This document shows, piece by piece, positions 35,461-49,000 of a stretch of DNA of 64,000 bases. The position numbers were made by a program, and so were the translations under genes. The notes under the pieces are model-generated. The model did not search any database, was not told where the DNA came from, and saw only the letters and a list, made by a program, of their open reading frames with translations. Origin of the DNA: Mugil cephalus (taxonomy: Eukaryota > Chordata > Actinopteri > Mugiliformes > Mugilidae); assembly GCF_022458985.1 (NCBI RefSeq), contig NC_061779.1:18025001-18089000 (forward strand). Direction: 5' to 3'. Within the stretch, counting starts at the first letter, position 1. Each line of letters opens with the position of its first letter.

Positions 35461-35638
35461 GATACCCGTGGCTCTTGCATGAACCTCTCGTGTGTTTACT
35501 TTGTTGAATATTGCTTACCTTTCGAGGGGCTGTTAGGTCAGATAACGTATTGCATTCAATAAATTAATATTTTATGTGTTTGCTGCAGTTGGTGGGAGGG
35601 TCAGAGTTCGTGACCTTTTTTCATAAATAAACGCCGTT

Positions 35639-35650
35639 CGCACATGCGCA
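35639..35650. promoter_or_regulatory. NRF-1-like motif upstream of nr2c1
   Basis: CGCACATGCGCA matches the palindromic NRF-1 consensus YGCGCAYGCGCR at 11 of 12 positions. It lies about 200 bases upstream of the likely nr2c1 first exon. Confidence 0.4.
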
Positions 35651-35839
35651 GTTAGGCGGCCGTGGTTCACAGGCTGCCCTGGTTTGTGTTGGTTTGTATA
35701 AACCTGTCTAAATGTTATTCTTCTGAACTTGGCGTCTGTGCTCTAGAAAAAAAAAAACACATTATTGCTAGAAAAAGGCATTTCACACAATCTGTAATGT
35801 ACAATGTTCTAATAGGCTGAACTCAAATATTAAGTTCAT

Positions 35840-36045
35840 CTGCTCTCAATTTTATTTAAATAGCATCCAGAACGATACAAATTGTCTCAAGGCGCTTTAC
35901 AAAATCTGGCCTGAAACCTCCGGAGCAAACCTGAAAGCGACGGTGAGAACCCAGCTCAAATGGAGGGACCGATCTGGATAAGACCAGCCAGGTAGAGACA
36001 GAAAAGAGAGAGAATAGCAGGAGAAACGAGATGAACATACATCTA
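35840..36045. repeat. degraded teleost interspersed repeat
   Basis: Contains TCAATTTTATTTAAATAGC, then CTCAAGGCGCTTTACAAAAT, then an AG-rich tail. This order is, from memory, diagnostic of a very widespread fish repeat ('...tttatttatatagcgcc...tctcaagacgctttaca...'). The copy is old and has no open frame. Confidence 0.6.
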
Positions 36046-37072
36046 TCACAGAAAACACTATGTACAGAGAACCTTTCTCACAGGTGCTGCTCTGTTATGC
36101 TCAAGCATATTAATTTGCACATTATTACACATGGGAGCTATTAAACGTTATGTTAATTGTTGAGAGTTTAGAGAACAGGCCACACAATTGTTATATAAAC
36201 TCAGATAACTGAAGACACGTCATTGTTAGGAAGTCTAATATAGGTACAGTGCTGAAACGATGCTCTTCACAATTTATTAAAGTGCATCTTTATATTTAAC
36301 TAAAAATACGATTTATCAAAATACAATTCAGTTTTATAAAATGTATTCTACAATTTGTTATTAAAACATCTTTTCATTATTTTAATTGGCAGACAATTAA
36401 AACATGTAAGCAATAAAACTTGAGATTCACAGGGTTGTTGATTACATTTAATTTATAATCACCTCTATTTACATGTGTGCAAGGATATAATTATGTACAG
36501 TCACTCAAGACACATTATGGTACATAACAGTGAATGTTACACCATTAAGACTCAAGGGTAATATCAAAATTTACCGAACGTCTTAAAAGGTTAAAGAAAA
36601 AAGCTCTAAGGCCACTTGTCAGGTGTTAAAAAAACAAAACAAACGTGCATCTGATTTTTTTTTTTTTCCCACCTCTGTGAATCAAAGCGTTTTGATAGAT
36701 AACAAACATGTGCTCTGGAAACCCAAGCAGAATATTTGACAATAGAAATATTGGCATAATCGATGTGTAAAAGCCTAAAAGCACTACAGATCATATTGTA
36801 ACAATATTTATGTTGGAGCCAAAACCAAATAAGTATTAGTGAAAAAGACGCATGTTAGCATGCAAAAATAAAACCACTGCTCTAATAACTATTTAAAAAG
36901 GCAACTGCAGTAAAATGGATGAAAACACTACAATAAAATATCACATTTAGGTTAGCATTTCAATAAAAGAGTTTGGGTGTCTCCAGATGTTTGTTGTAGA
37001 ATTCAGAGAGCACTGAGGTAAGACATTTTCTGGCAAGGATGAAAAAAAACAGCAAACAGCTTCACAGACGTA
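36046..37072 (-). other. fgd6 3' UTR and spacer to nr2c1
   Basis: AT-rich sequence after the fgd6 stop codon. A minus-strand AATAAA at 36273-36278 is the best poly-A signal candidate, about 800 bases past the stop. No other gene seen. Confidence 0.5.
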
Positions 37073-40000
37073 TCAGAGCACAGTGGCTTCTTTGAATGAA
37101 TCAATCCACCTATCAAAAAAAAAAAGAAAGATAATTATTAGTGTTTTTGTCCCAATATGCAACAATAAGTGGCATCTATTTCTCTACTGTACCTTTGGGC
37201 TGTTTGTTTGTCGTCAGCTTTAAACATGTAGTAAAGTGTCTTTTTGTGGTAGAGCTTAAACTGCAACGTCTGTGAAGAATCAACTTTCAACACAAATCCT
37301 AACAGGGGCTGACTCTCCAAGGCTGCAACATCCTGCATGGAGCAACAGCAAAAGACAAACATTAGACTGACGTCAAATCAATTTACTTTGGATAATTATA
37401 TGATCCTGAGTTTTACTGATCCGAGGAGACCTCACCTCACTCGCTGCATACGTGTACAAGACCTTGTCTTTGATGACAAACCACAGCCTCTTCCCATGCT
37501 TCTTTCCCTTGGACCTCTGCAGATACCCACTCATGGAGGAGTTGTCTGTATTCGCGGACACCTGAAACAACATCTGATGAGCTTTTTTTGCCATCATAAT
37601 GAAACCCAATCAAGAGAAAGCAGCTGCTACCTCTTTGAGGGCGGCAGGTATCTTTTTCTGCTTCCTGTGGAAGGTGAATGTAGATCTTAGTCCAGGGGAC
37701 AACGTTGCTGATGTTGCTGACAAACAGAAATATGCAGTGGTTTAATACACAGAAAATGATGTTTCACCCTGACGACACAAAAATATGAGAATGACAATGT
37801 GCCGGGATCAGATTGCACACAATGTGGGATGGTAGTCAAACTTACTTTTTTGCTGCTCAAGAGTGACATAACACTGATCACACACTCGAGATAGCTCATT
37901 CTTTCGAAATGCAAGCCGGTGTTTCTTGGACGAACAAGACTGGCACACCACCTGGTGAAATGAAAAGTGTACAGTTCATTTATTATTATACATGTAGCTC
38001 TACATTATAATGAAAATTATTTGAGATAAGACAATTGCAGCACCAATGTAACCTCTAATGTGAACACTATGATATTGGAAGTCTGAAATTTCCGATTTGG
38101 AATATAGAATTTCCGAGTTTTCATGAAGACATCATCTAAGCCAGAGTTTTGTCATTGAAGTCACTTGTCAGAAAGATGGAGCGGAAATTTATGAAGCTAA
38201 GAGAATGTGTCCCAACTATAGACAAAGGACTTAAAAATAGTAAAAAATAGATACTTTATTATAATTTAGATACCAGTAGAGGGGGGCTCCATGGAAAAAA
38301 GTTTGGGAGCCACTGATCTAAAGGACAACAGGATTTATCAATCCAGGCCATTTCGCTGTGGTTCCGTTCTGGTGCTCACGTGTCTGTTGCAGACACTTTT
38401 GTAAGTGCACAGGGGGATCATGGACAGACTGACTGATCTGTGGCCCTGCAGCCCCATAAAAAACAAACTAGAACCAGCATTTACTTTTTTCAGCAATATG
38501 AGCTCCCCATATGATAGTTTTCAGTTTAATTGTAAAGAGAGATACCTGCATGCCCCCTACATATTTATTGTGCAGATATGAATGCATGTCAGACTATTCC
38601 ATGGACTTATAAACAATCAGCTCACCTTTCCACATGCACGGCAGTGATGTCTCCTCCATGTTAACGTGAAGTCACAGGCACAGATCATACACATTGTGAC
38701 CCGCACGTCAGGGATCCATATGGGGGCTTTGGATCCCAAGGGACCCCTATCGTCACTATCAATGACTATTAACTGGATAAAATCGAAAAGAAAACAGAAG
38801 GTGTTGCTGACTGGTCATGCATATACTATAAAATATGTTTGTACATGTCAGCTCAGTCTCTTACGCTCACCTCATCTGCAGGCTTGCCCGGTATAAAACT
38901 GATTTTCTTCTTGGTGTAGTCGGTGATGGCTGCGGAAAGAGCATCAAGCCACTCATCTCGCTCTGCAGGAGAACTACAGGCAGAGAAAAGAAAGCCTTAC
39001 TATTAACAACAACCCAGGATACACAGTTCTATACACTACAAAGAAAAAAAACAGAACTCGTTTGTGTCTGTGTCTGATCATCACCTTGCAGATAGAATGA
39101 AGGAGCGTTGCACACTCTCAATGTTCAGTTCATTGTTAAGAGCCTCTTGGCTTGGTTTGCTAACCTGTAATGTGGACAGGAAATGGAAACACATGGTTTA
39201 TCTTTCTATGATTGTGTATGTAAAAATACAAACATCTGAAGGACCAGAAGAGGAGGAGCTCTCACCTTCATCCCCGCCAGCGACAGCATGTTCCTGAGAT
39301 TGTACTGGCCTGATTGCGCAGGTTTGGTGTATAGCAGTGTGTCGTTAAACTGATGGACAAACATAAACACAGTTTCACTTTTTCACTTTTCCTTTTTTAA
39401 AAACACTGCAGAGAAGCTGTGAGTAATATTAATGAACGATTCATGACAAGATATTTTTTGGTTTAGTCTCCGCAATGTTGTGATAAGAGTCGACTGGCAA
39501 GTTTAAGGTCATACAGTTATAAACTTGATAAACTTTGAGCCTTAATCACAAAACAGTAAACAGTCAAAGAGACTCTGAACACACAGTATGTTCTCCTTGC
39601 AGCAGTACAACACGGAAGCAGAACCGTAATGTTTTTCTTGGCTAAGACGTTTTGGACAAATATAGCTTAGCTTGAAATTAGAGGGGAGAAAGTGATGGAT
39701 GTATTCTTTACCAGGAAAAACATTCTGGGCTGCATGACCTTCCTGGACAGCTTCATCAGGACGCCCTCTTTGAGGAAGACCTGCGGCACAAAAATGACAT
39801 AATCAAATTAGACCGACCAAAAATGAGAGTGAGTATGTTCACGGACAAATGTCTTCATTTAGAAATAAGAAACTGACTGAATTCGGTTCAGGTGCTTTGG
39901 TTTCAGGGTCCTGATATAGTTCATGTTGGATCAGTGTCATACATATGTTACTGGTAACACCCATGCTTTTCGTAACGTTACAAGTCGAAATGTGAAAATG

Positions 40001-43000
40001 CTTCGTTTAAAAATCTAAAATAAAATCTTACCCGGCCAGGCTGGACTATCTCATGGCGGCCATTCAGGCGGTACTGCACCTGAATCAACTTCTGGAAGTT
40101 ATCCTGAAATAGAAAAATGAGGAGATCAGCAACACGTAGTATTAAAGTAGTTTATGAGAATGTTTTCGCCTGACCGTTCTGCTCTCACCCCGTGTTTCAT
40201 GATGTCATTTGCATGATTGGCCACTTCTTTCACAATAGCGAGGGCAGCTGAGCGGACGAAAACATGCATTTGTCACATGTATGACAGGCAGTGTTCCCAT
40301 TCCACTGACACCATCAAGAAAATTTACAGTATATGGATGTAAAAATGCTGCGAGTTTACCTTCAGTGTCTTTGTAGTCGGCCGAGTCTTTAGACAGGCTT
40401 TTTAGGTAGTCTGAAATAAAGTTACAAACACTTTAGCATACAGGCTCAGGTAATCAAGTGAAAACTATCCACACACTTGGTTTCAAGTGCTCATTGTTGT
40501 ATAGTAAATTCCTGGAATGATTCAGAAGTAAAATCCTGTATATGAAGGCCTCCAGGTCCTTACATAATGCAATTATACAAGAGCGACATTCTTCACATTT
40601 TGCCGCTGAAGGCTTCGACCCTGATCCATTAGACTAATTAAACACTAAGCTCGCTCACACTAAAGCTCATGTTATGTCACCAAATCTGATCTGGCCTGCA
40701 CTTCAAAAATCTTATTATGGGGATAAGAGGCATAAATTCCAAACCATCTTTTGCTTTTCTGAACACCAGAGGGCAGCATGACGCTAATGATGAGAAGTCA
40801 TCACGCAATCTAAATTCATTTAGATTTAAACAGAGCTTGACGCGGACTGAGAAAAAAATGTGCAAAGTAAGTGAGAAAGTGTGATTTATTTAATGCTGTG
40901 AAAATGCACCTGTGAGCAGCAGCTGATACTGAGGAATCCTCTGAACAGGCTTCAGGAGGTAATGCTTCAAAGCCAGGTTGGCGCAGCGTGGACTTGCCTA
41001 AACCGAAAATAGAATTGCCACACATTTACCAATGACACAGTATTCAGGAACTCACGTAAACATACCCGGCACACATACAGGAAGTGTAGAGCAACAATAG
41101 CCCGAAAGACACGCCCCCCACCCCCTCAGACTGAGAGAACTGGTTTGACGAGCACCATTACCTCAAATTCTCGCACTAAAGCGCCGAATGCTTGGTTCTT
41201 CTTGGTCTGCTCTTCCAGTAGAGCCACATTCTTGTCGAACTCACGGATGTATGTGGAGTACATCTTCAAGTAGGGCCCTTTCTTCAAGAAAATGTCTGCA
41301 AGCTTCGCATTGTCATTCCTGCATACGAAATAAAATAGAAAAAAAGTCTGTCACGTCTTTGATGTGTGGATGTATATCACACATGTAAAACCATGTGTCC
41401 TCAAGAATGTGGTTTTTATCAGGCGGAGGGAACGCGAGCCACAGACTCTGGATGGATAAACTTTAGGTCCATGTGTGACTGTTAATAATTTAATCTCAAA
41501 ACAATGCTACTTTAACAGCCTCCACCCTTCTGACTGCATGATTTAGTTCCCATTCAGTTACACAAGCGCTTATGAAACTGACACAAATGTGGACAACAAC
41601 ATCTGGCGTTGGGTCTGGTTTGTCCAAAAAATGTTGGACGGGGTTGAGATCAGGGACTCAGGGCTCTGTGCACGACGGTTGAGTTGTCCCACGCTGAACA
41701 TGGGAAACGAGTGAGTTTTCACTTAGATTAAACTCAAATAATTTATTTAGCCCAAACAAGTGCAGCGATGTGTTGTGACATTGATTCCTACAAATATCCG
41801 ACCATGTAATAAATGTTAAAGCACTTGGTTATTATGGTTATGGGTTATTATGATGTTGTCTTACCATTCAGCCACTCTCTGGCTGAGCTCTATGAGCAGG
41901 TTTTGGTTGAGTTCGTACAGCTGCGGCAGCGAGTACAGGATCTGGTTGAGAAGACGCTCCTCGATCACAGGTTTCCCATTCTGCTGAGCTTTAGACACAG
42001 ACTCACGGAACTCCTGTAGGTCAGACGGACAAAGAGGTGAGTAAAGCAGCAGGTGAACTTTTTCTCTTAAGATTAAAAAGTGCAAAATTAAATCATTATA
42101 GATCAGAAAGACAAAACAATATATAATGTGATCCTTGCACTTAAGTGTTCATGTTCCAGTGATTTAAAATATAAAACATTAAGAAAGAGGAATACTGCTG
42201 TCTCATGACCTACACACACACACCTGACTCACATTAGGGATTTTTAAATTTCCCCCATACAGTGAATCAGGGCTAAAATAAGGCGGACAGAGGAGCCTGA
42301 GGGGGCTGTTTCTGCTTCTCTTTCTGATGATGAGGAGCCTTTTTGGTGTTTTATGGGGACATGTGGCAAATAAAACTGAGAGGCCAGCAGAGCAGTCCTG
42401 CGGTTAACATGCCTGATCTCTTCCTCCTGCAGCTGACGCGGTAGAATTAGAAACGACGACGTCATCAGCGACTATTTGTGATAGGAGCAGACTGAGTGAA
42501 ATCTACAGAAAGACTGATGATAACAGCGATATTCCGTGTTTTCACCTCACTTTAGTTAACGAGATATATATAGACGCAATGCATTTTTATCATCATTTTT
42601 TTTTTTTTTCATTGTGAAGAGCATGCAGAGCATGCCAGTAGAACTCAACCATTAATGCGGACAACAACTTTAAACATCATCCCTCTGTTTGTGAAAACCT
42701 GTTTGAGTGCCTGGTCAAGATAAAGCTGCTATAAAGTCACGCATTGTTTTGAACTTCGTATGACTGGACTTCTTTACTGGACACCATTCCTCTCTGGTCC
42801 ACAGAGTCACAAGCACTTCCTGTCTAAGCTCTGCAGCGAAGAGTCATCACTCATGACTCAGTCCTACAGTGTTCTTGATGTTTCATGATTCATTTTGCTC
42901 CAAAAAAATCTGATCATGTACTCGTCCCCATTTGTGAAAACAGACATAAGAAAAATATGACAAAAATGTACTAAATGGCAACAAAGTAGATCACATGAGG

Positions 43001-46000
43001 TTGTCTGACAGAGGCACTGTCAGCCTTCTGTGCATTACAAATGTCTCATCCTAGGGGGTCGCTTACATGACTTGAAGGTCTTGAGCTTATTTGCGTTAGA
43101 TTTACACACAGTTGCCAGATAAAGGTGCTTCACTGTAATGCAGATGTCCTGCAAGAAACCATTCCTTTGTAGAGGTTGTGATAGGCATTTCTTATACCAC
43201 AGTATGTCCTGTACATCTACAAGTTTTAAGGTTTCTACTCTTTCATATGAAAAGGAAGTTGAGAATATTTATATCAAAATGTGTGACATAAACTTATTTT
43301 CGTGATTGTCTGTGTTTTAGCCACATATGTAAAATGGCTCTATGAATGAAATACAAACATTGGTCTATACATAGACTGTACACAAAAGACATACGCCAAC
43401 GCTATTTGACACCTGATATCTAATTAACTGTGGAGTTATTTTCTAAAGGACTACAAGAAATGAAACGTTTCAGTCACTGTTGTAGTTTCATTGAAGAAGC
43501 AAACTGTTTTTGACTGAGAGTCTGTAGGAGACGAAGATGTTTTGAACAGAATCTATCAACCGTCTGAGGTACTTTGTTTTTTTTTTTTCAAGCATGTTGT
43601 TCTAAGTTAAACAAAATACCTGACTAGCATCACCATTATATTCTTATCATTTTGGCCTTGTTAGTTTACTGTCATGGATCCAGTCTGAGCACAGCTGTTG
43701 AAAACCGCATCCTGACAGAGTAACTGGATTGACTGCATTTTGTTTTTTGGGTTTAACAGCCCTTAAAGCAAATACGAATGGTTGCAACAGCAGAGTTTAC
43801 CAGGCAGCTTTTTTTTTTTTTATTACTATTTTTTAGTCAGACCAACTGCGATATTATGAGAAAGCAACGAATAAAACTGTATTAGATTGACAGCGCAACA
43901 GTTTTGTCACATCTGTCCGGTGCACTTTGGAACGTTGTGTCGCACAGATTTTGAGAGAAGTACAAGAAAAGAATCAGATCCCCGTATCCGTGTTACAGAT
44001 TAAATTTCTCAAAACACCACGAGGAGAGAACATGACCCTGTCTGAGTCCAGCTAAGTGTAGTGTTACCGTCGGATCACACCGCGGCAGAAAGTCTGGGGA
44101 AAACCATGAGGAATGTGAGCTGTGAAAGCCAGACCGAGGGGAGTTTTTCTGCATGGGGTGTGCCCCAATGGCTAGCATAATCAACTACATATGGAGAATG
44201 TGGGGCTCAGACAGTAAACCAGGTCTAGATCAAATACACCCAGAACAAACAGCAGCCTCTGCCGCTGTCACAGCAAACAATGAGCCTTGATTATGTGGCG
44301 CAAATAAACCATAAAGGTGCTGATACTTACAATGTGAAGAAGCTTCAGGACATCAACAAACCTACAAGATTGAGAAGAGGGTTAAAAAAGCAAATAAAGT
44401 GTCTTTCACATAATAAACAAGTTTGAAACCAGTTGTAATGATGTACAATCCACACCAATGAACTATTTTCACGGGGTCACACTCTCTAGTCGCAGCAGAG
44501 AGAGCACAGGTGCATTGAAGATGTCCGCATCACAAGGAAGTTTTGGCTGTGGCTCATTTAGCTTCACTGACACGACTTACTGGAAGACTCCAGGAGAACT
44601 GAGCCGAAACTAATACAACGGTAATTTCCCAACTCTTTCTTTTCTCTTTTCAAACATACTACACCTAAGGGACCAGTGTCTCAGAGCAACTAGATACTTC
44701 AAAATGTAAGTAGGTAAACATGTTTTTAAATCAACTCAGTGAACCTCTGCTTTAAGGGGGAAAAAAAACAGATGGAGGCTCTTACACACTCTCAGAAGTC
44801 ATGATTTCTTTGGCAATGTAGTATATCTTGTTTTTCTTCTTCTCTTCTTTCTGCAAATCTGTGTTCTAACATAGGTGACAAAACACAGACAGTGAGTTAG
44901 TATTAGACAGGGTTGCTGACAGCAGATACACAGTATGCATGGTAACATGTTCAGGTGAAACTTACTAAACTGAAACTATTTGTATTTACTATAGCGTGTA
45001 CAATATGTACACAATTTTGATAAAAAGGCTGAATTCAAAGGCTGTACGATAATACTAGGAATACTAGGGAATGTCTCTGAGTCTTAAGTCGTAAGCCTGT
45101 GGTGTCTCCTCGCTGTGCTCACCTCTGGCTGCTCATGGTCACCTTTACTTGAGAAGGAGCTGCTGTCATCCTCGTCCTCCTCATCCGAACTGTTGACCTC
45201 AACGTCATCATCCGAGCGCACTTCATTCATGAACGCGATCTCCTCATCGACTGAGCTCCTGTTAAACGTTGAGGTAAAACACATAAAAAAAAAGAAAAAA
45301 AACTAAACAAACAAACAAACAAAAAAAAACTAAGGGCTGCTCGTGATGAAGCAGAAGTCACGGCTGGTATAAGCTGTTCAAGGCTGCCATGGTGCTATTT
45401 TCAGAAGATCAGGCTTTAAAATAACACCTGACATAGCCCATTATCTAAAGGAGAAAGCGTTCGAACATTTCCTGCTTCAATCGAGCAGACTCACGCAGAA
45501 AAGGGGAGAATGTTTTTTTTTTTTTTAAATGATAATCAGCAAAGCTGTCACATACCACTGCCACAGGCCCAGCTGCCTGCAACGGGTCACAGAGCAGCAG
45601 TTTGGCTGAAAGCTGCCAAGATCAACTGACAGAAGCAGCACAGCTCCAAAACAGACACAAATCAGCAATCATCACTCACTTTGTTCATTTAACCTTGCAG
45701 CTTTAGGATGACTGCAAATGAGTTGCTACAAGGAATCTGCACTAAAGATGTTGTGCATTTCTGCAAGGCCACAATCCTGTGAGGGAGGGCAAAGCAAACA
45801 CTGAATGACACTCGAGGACGTGTTTACAATGGCTGTTTCTACCAACTGCGACTGGTCTCCGCTAGTGAGCAGCTCAACGTGTTCTTAACATGTGATGTTT
45901 ACAGTGGGACGTAAAGAGGTTTGACCAGCTAAGCTGTGCGATGCACAGGGTACGGTTGCACAAACTGTAATCCGGTTTTCCCAACTGACTTCTGCTCACT

Positions 46001-49000
46001 GGCACTGTCTTTGAATTCTTTGCTTAAAGGGATTAATACAAACATAACAACCAATGATATAATGCAGTAACAAAATATACTCTTTAAAGACACTTTAGTA
46101 CCAAAGTGATTATTATAACTACTTAAAAAAAAAAAAGGCCAGGTCACTGAAATTACATCCCCACATCAAACTAGTCGAGCACTTTGCTCTGAAGATGTAC
46201 ACACATATACAGTTTTTTAAGATTGGAGAGCAGCGTTTGGAATTTACGTTTCAAAATTTTAATTGCAACGTTTCCTTGCCCTTAATTATAGACGTCACTA
46301 CCACAAAACAAAAAGTAAAAACTATTGACAGTGAGCTTTGATGCAAAGCAGCAGCAAGAGTTTCTGCTTTCTGTGACAAGTTTCCATGACTTGAAGCTGA
46401 GAAATTCAATACTTACACTTCCACTGTACTCTAGGGAAGGTAGAAATGTCAGGAACATTTCGGGGCCTGATTTTTTTTTTTTTTTTGATAAACTGTCCCT
46501 TTAATAATTGAAACAGTTGTGCCTCAGTAGTCTCTGATGAAAAGTACAGTGTTTTAATGCAGTGGTAGAAAACACCACGACACAAAGAAGGCCCTACGCT
46601 CTAACCTGTACACACTCATCACATATATATATAATGTATAATGTAGGATAAAAGATATGGAGTGTTAGTGTTTCCTATAATAATTAGCTATTGTATGAAG
46701 TCAGTCATCATCATTCATTTACACATAAAAGGCTGTGAAAGCGCTCGTGCCACCACACTAGTCAGACTCCCCTGACAGGAATCTGAAACAAAAGACACAG
46801 TGTGGTGTGGTTTTCTGTGATCTTCCCTTTTAACAAATGCCACACTTTAAATAACTGCAATAGTTTACAGATGATCTGTTCTGAAAGGGGTTTTCCAGGT
46901 GCCCTTTAAACTACTCAGCTAATCCGGAATATGAGTTGTTGTTTTGTTTTGTTTTTTAATTACTTTTTTAAATGATTAAGTAAAACCACATTGAGCAAAA
47001 GAAAGGAGATCTACCTGTCATCATCCGTTGGCTGATGCTGACCAGTGCCTTTCGACAGGGACATGTATGGCTCCTGCTCCTCATAAATACCCTCATCATT
47101 ATACATTGTGTTTTCCCATGATGTAGGCTGCAAGTAGGAGGCCGGAGGGGACGCCCCTGCCTTGGGCACATTAATGTAATCTGTTATCTCCTCATAGACA
47201 TTGATGTTCTCGTAGATAGAGTCTTGTTTTGGTTTAGGAAAAAACTCATCTCCGTCCACGCTTTGCTCCACTCCAACAAGCGGACAGGACAATTTACGTT
47301 CAACGCTGAGACACTGAGAGGGGCTGTGATATTCATCTTGGTCCTTGTGAATGCTCTGATCTTTGTCGCTTGTAGTGGAGTCTGGGCTGTGGCCGCCCTT
47401 TGACATCAGCTTGGGTATCATCTTCACTGAGAGCTTCAAGTCGAGCAGTTTCCTGAAGGAGTTCCTCTTCTGTCTGTCAGAGCGAATGAGGTCGGCAGCA
47501 GTGAAGGACTTGGCCTTGTGTTTGTTCAGGCTGGAGCGTGAAGACTTATTCCTGACTGGGTTCTCGTTCAGAGGCAAAGGCTGCTCCCTCGCTGTTACAT
47601 CTTTAAAAGCAGAATCTTGTGAAGGATGGACTTCTGATTTCCACCGTTCTCTCTTCTCAGTGGATTCCTTCTCCTGAATAAAAGCCATTGAGTAGCTCGG
47701 TCTCTGCGGCTTCTTTGGAGCTACTTTAGTCGGCCCATTCTCCTCGGCTGCCACAGCCATGGCAAGAGGCTGTCTGAGCTCCAGCTGACTCAGCAGAGCG
47801 CGAGAAGGAGTGTGAGATGCGAAGTCGCCATCAGCTGCCTCCCGATCATCTGCTGCTTTCTTCTGCATCTCTTCATCCCCCTGATCAACCGATACCTCCA
47901 TCTCATAAATGTGCCAGCCCAGCTCCTCTTCCTCCTTCATATCCTTTCGTGTGTGAGGAGCAGGGGCTGGTTCTTTCTCGGGTTCAGACAGAAAAAGCTT
48001 TTTCCTGGGCGGAGGGGCAGGCGGGGCACAGACCCGTCTTGCGGACAGAAAAATTGGTTGATTGTTTTCACTATCAGGTACACTGACAGACAGCGATGAG
48101 CTACCCTTCCCCTCTGATGATACCTTCACCTCTTTGACGTTTATTTCCCTCCCTTCCTGACTTACTGTCTCTTCCCTCTTGGCCTCCACCTTTTCCTGAT
48201 CGCCCCGAACAGCCGTCCTGGGTTTCCGTGGTACAGGGACAGGGACGGGCTTCCTAGGCACTGCTGGGACTGGTTTGGGTTGGGGCACGCTGCTTTGCTC
48301 TGTGCCAAGACCATCTTCCTCTGGTCCTCGTCCAGGTGCATTCAGAGGTACTGTGATGGCATTTGGCTCGTTGCTCCATTTTCTGTGAGGAAGAGGTGGC
48401 CTAACAGTCACCCCTGGACTGGAGGTGTCAACGTCCGTGTTGAGGTTTGTGTCCACTGGAAGTGTCTCCTCAAAATGTTTATGGCTAGTGAGGTGGGTAC
48501 AGGTGGAGGGAGTCGTCACCTCTTGACATCTATCTTTGTCTGTGTTCCCTCTGCCTTTATCCGGGTTACCTCGAGGTGTAGGCACTGCCTTTATATGTTC
48601 TTCACCTTTACCCCTGTGCAATGTTTTTAAGTCTTTCTCCGCCTTGTCTTTGTCTGCTGGTGTGCTCTTGGTGCACGTGCAGTTTTCTTGGCTGCACAGG
48701 CAAATGGGAATGATGTAATCCCAGTCGGGCTTTTTGTTCTCCTGCCGTATTCCGTTGTGGGAGGTAAGAAGCCCCACGGTCCGAGGGGTTTCTGCTACAG
48801 ATGCGCGCTGCGGGCTCTTGATCGGCTTGGATTCCACACCAGCGGTGAGTTTCGACAGGCAGGGTTTGGGGGCTAGCACCGGTTTCACCTTCCTCCGGGT
48901 GCCTGGGGACGGGAGCGAGAGGCCAGGCCTTCTGGGGATGGAAGGAGACAGCGGTGGCATCTGGTGGTGAGCCAGCTTTGGTTTAGGGGCCACAGGTGGC

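Noticed and set aside
40763-40777. CCAGAGGGCAGC as a CTCF-like site in fgd6
   Set aside because: The spacing between the CCA and GGGC parts is two bases too short for the CTCF core.
47363-48970. Several open frames on the plus strand, 60 to 116 residues
   Set aside because: They are antisense shadows of the long fgd6 exon 2.
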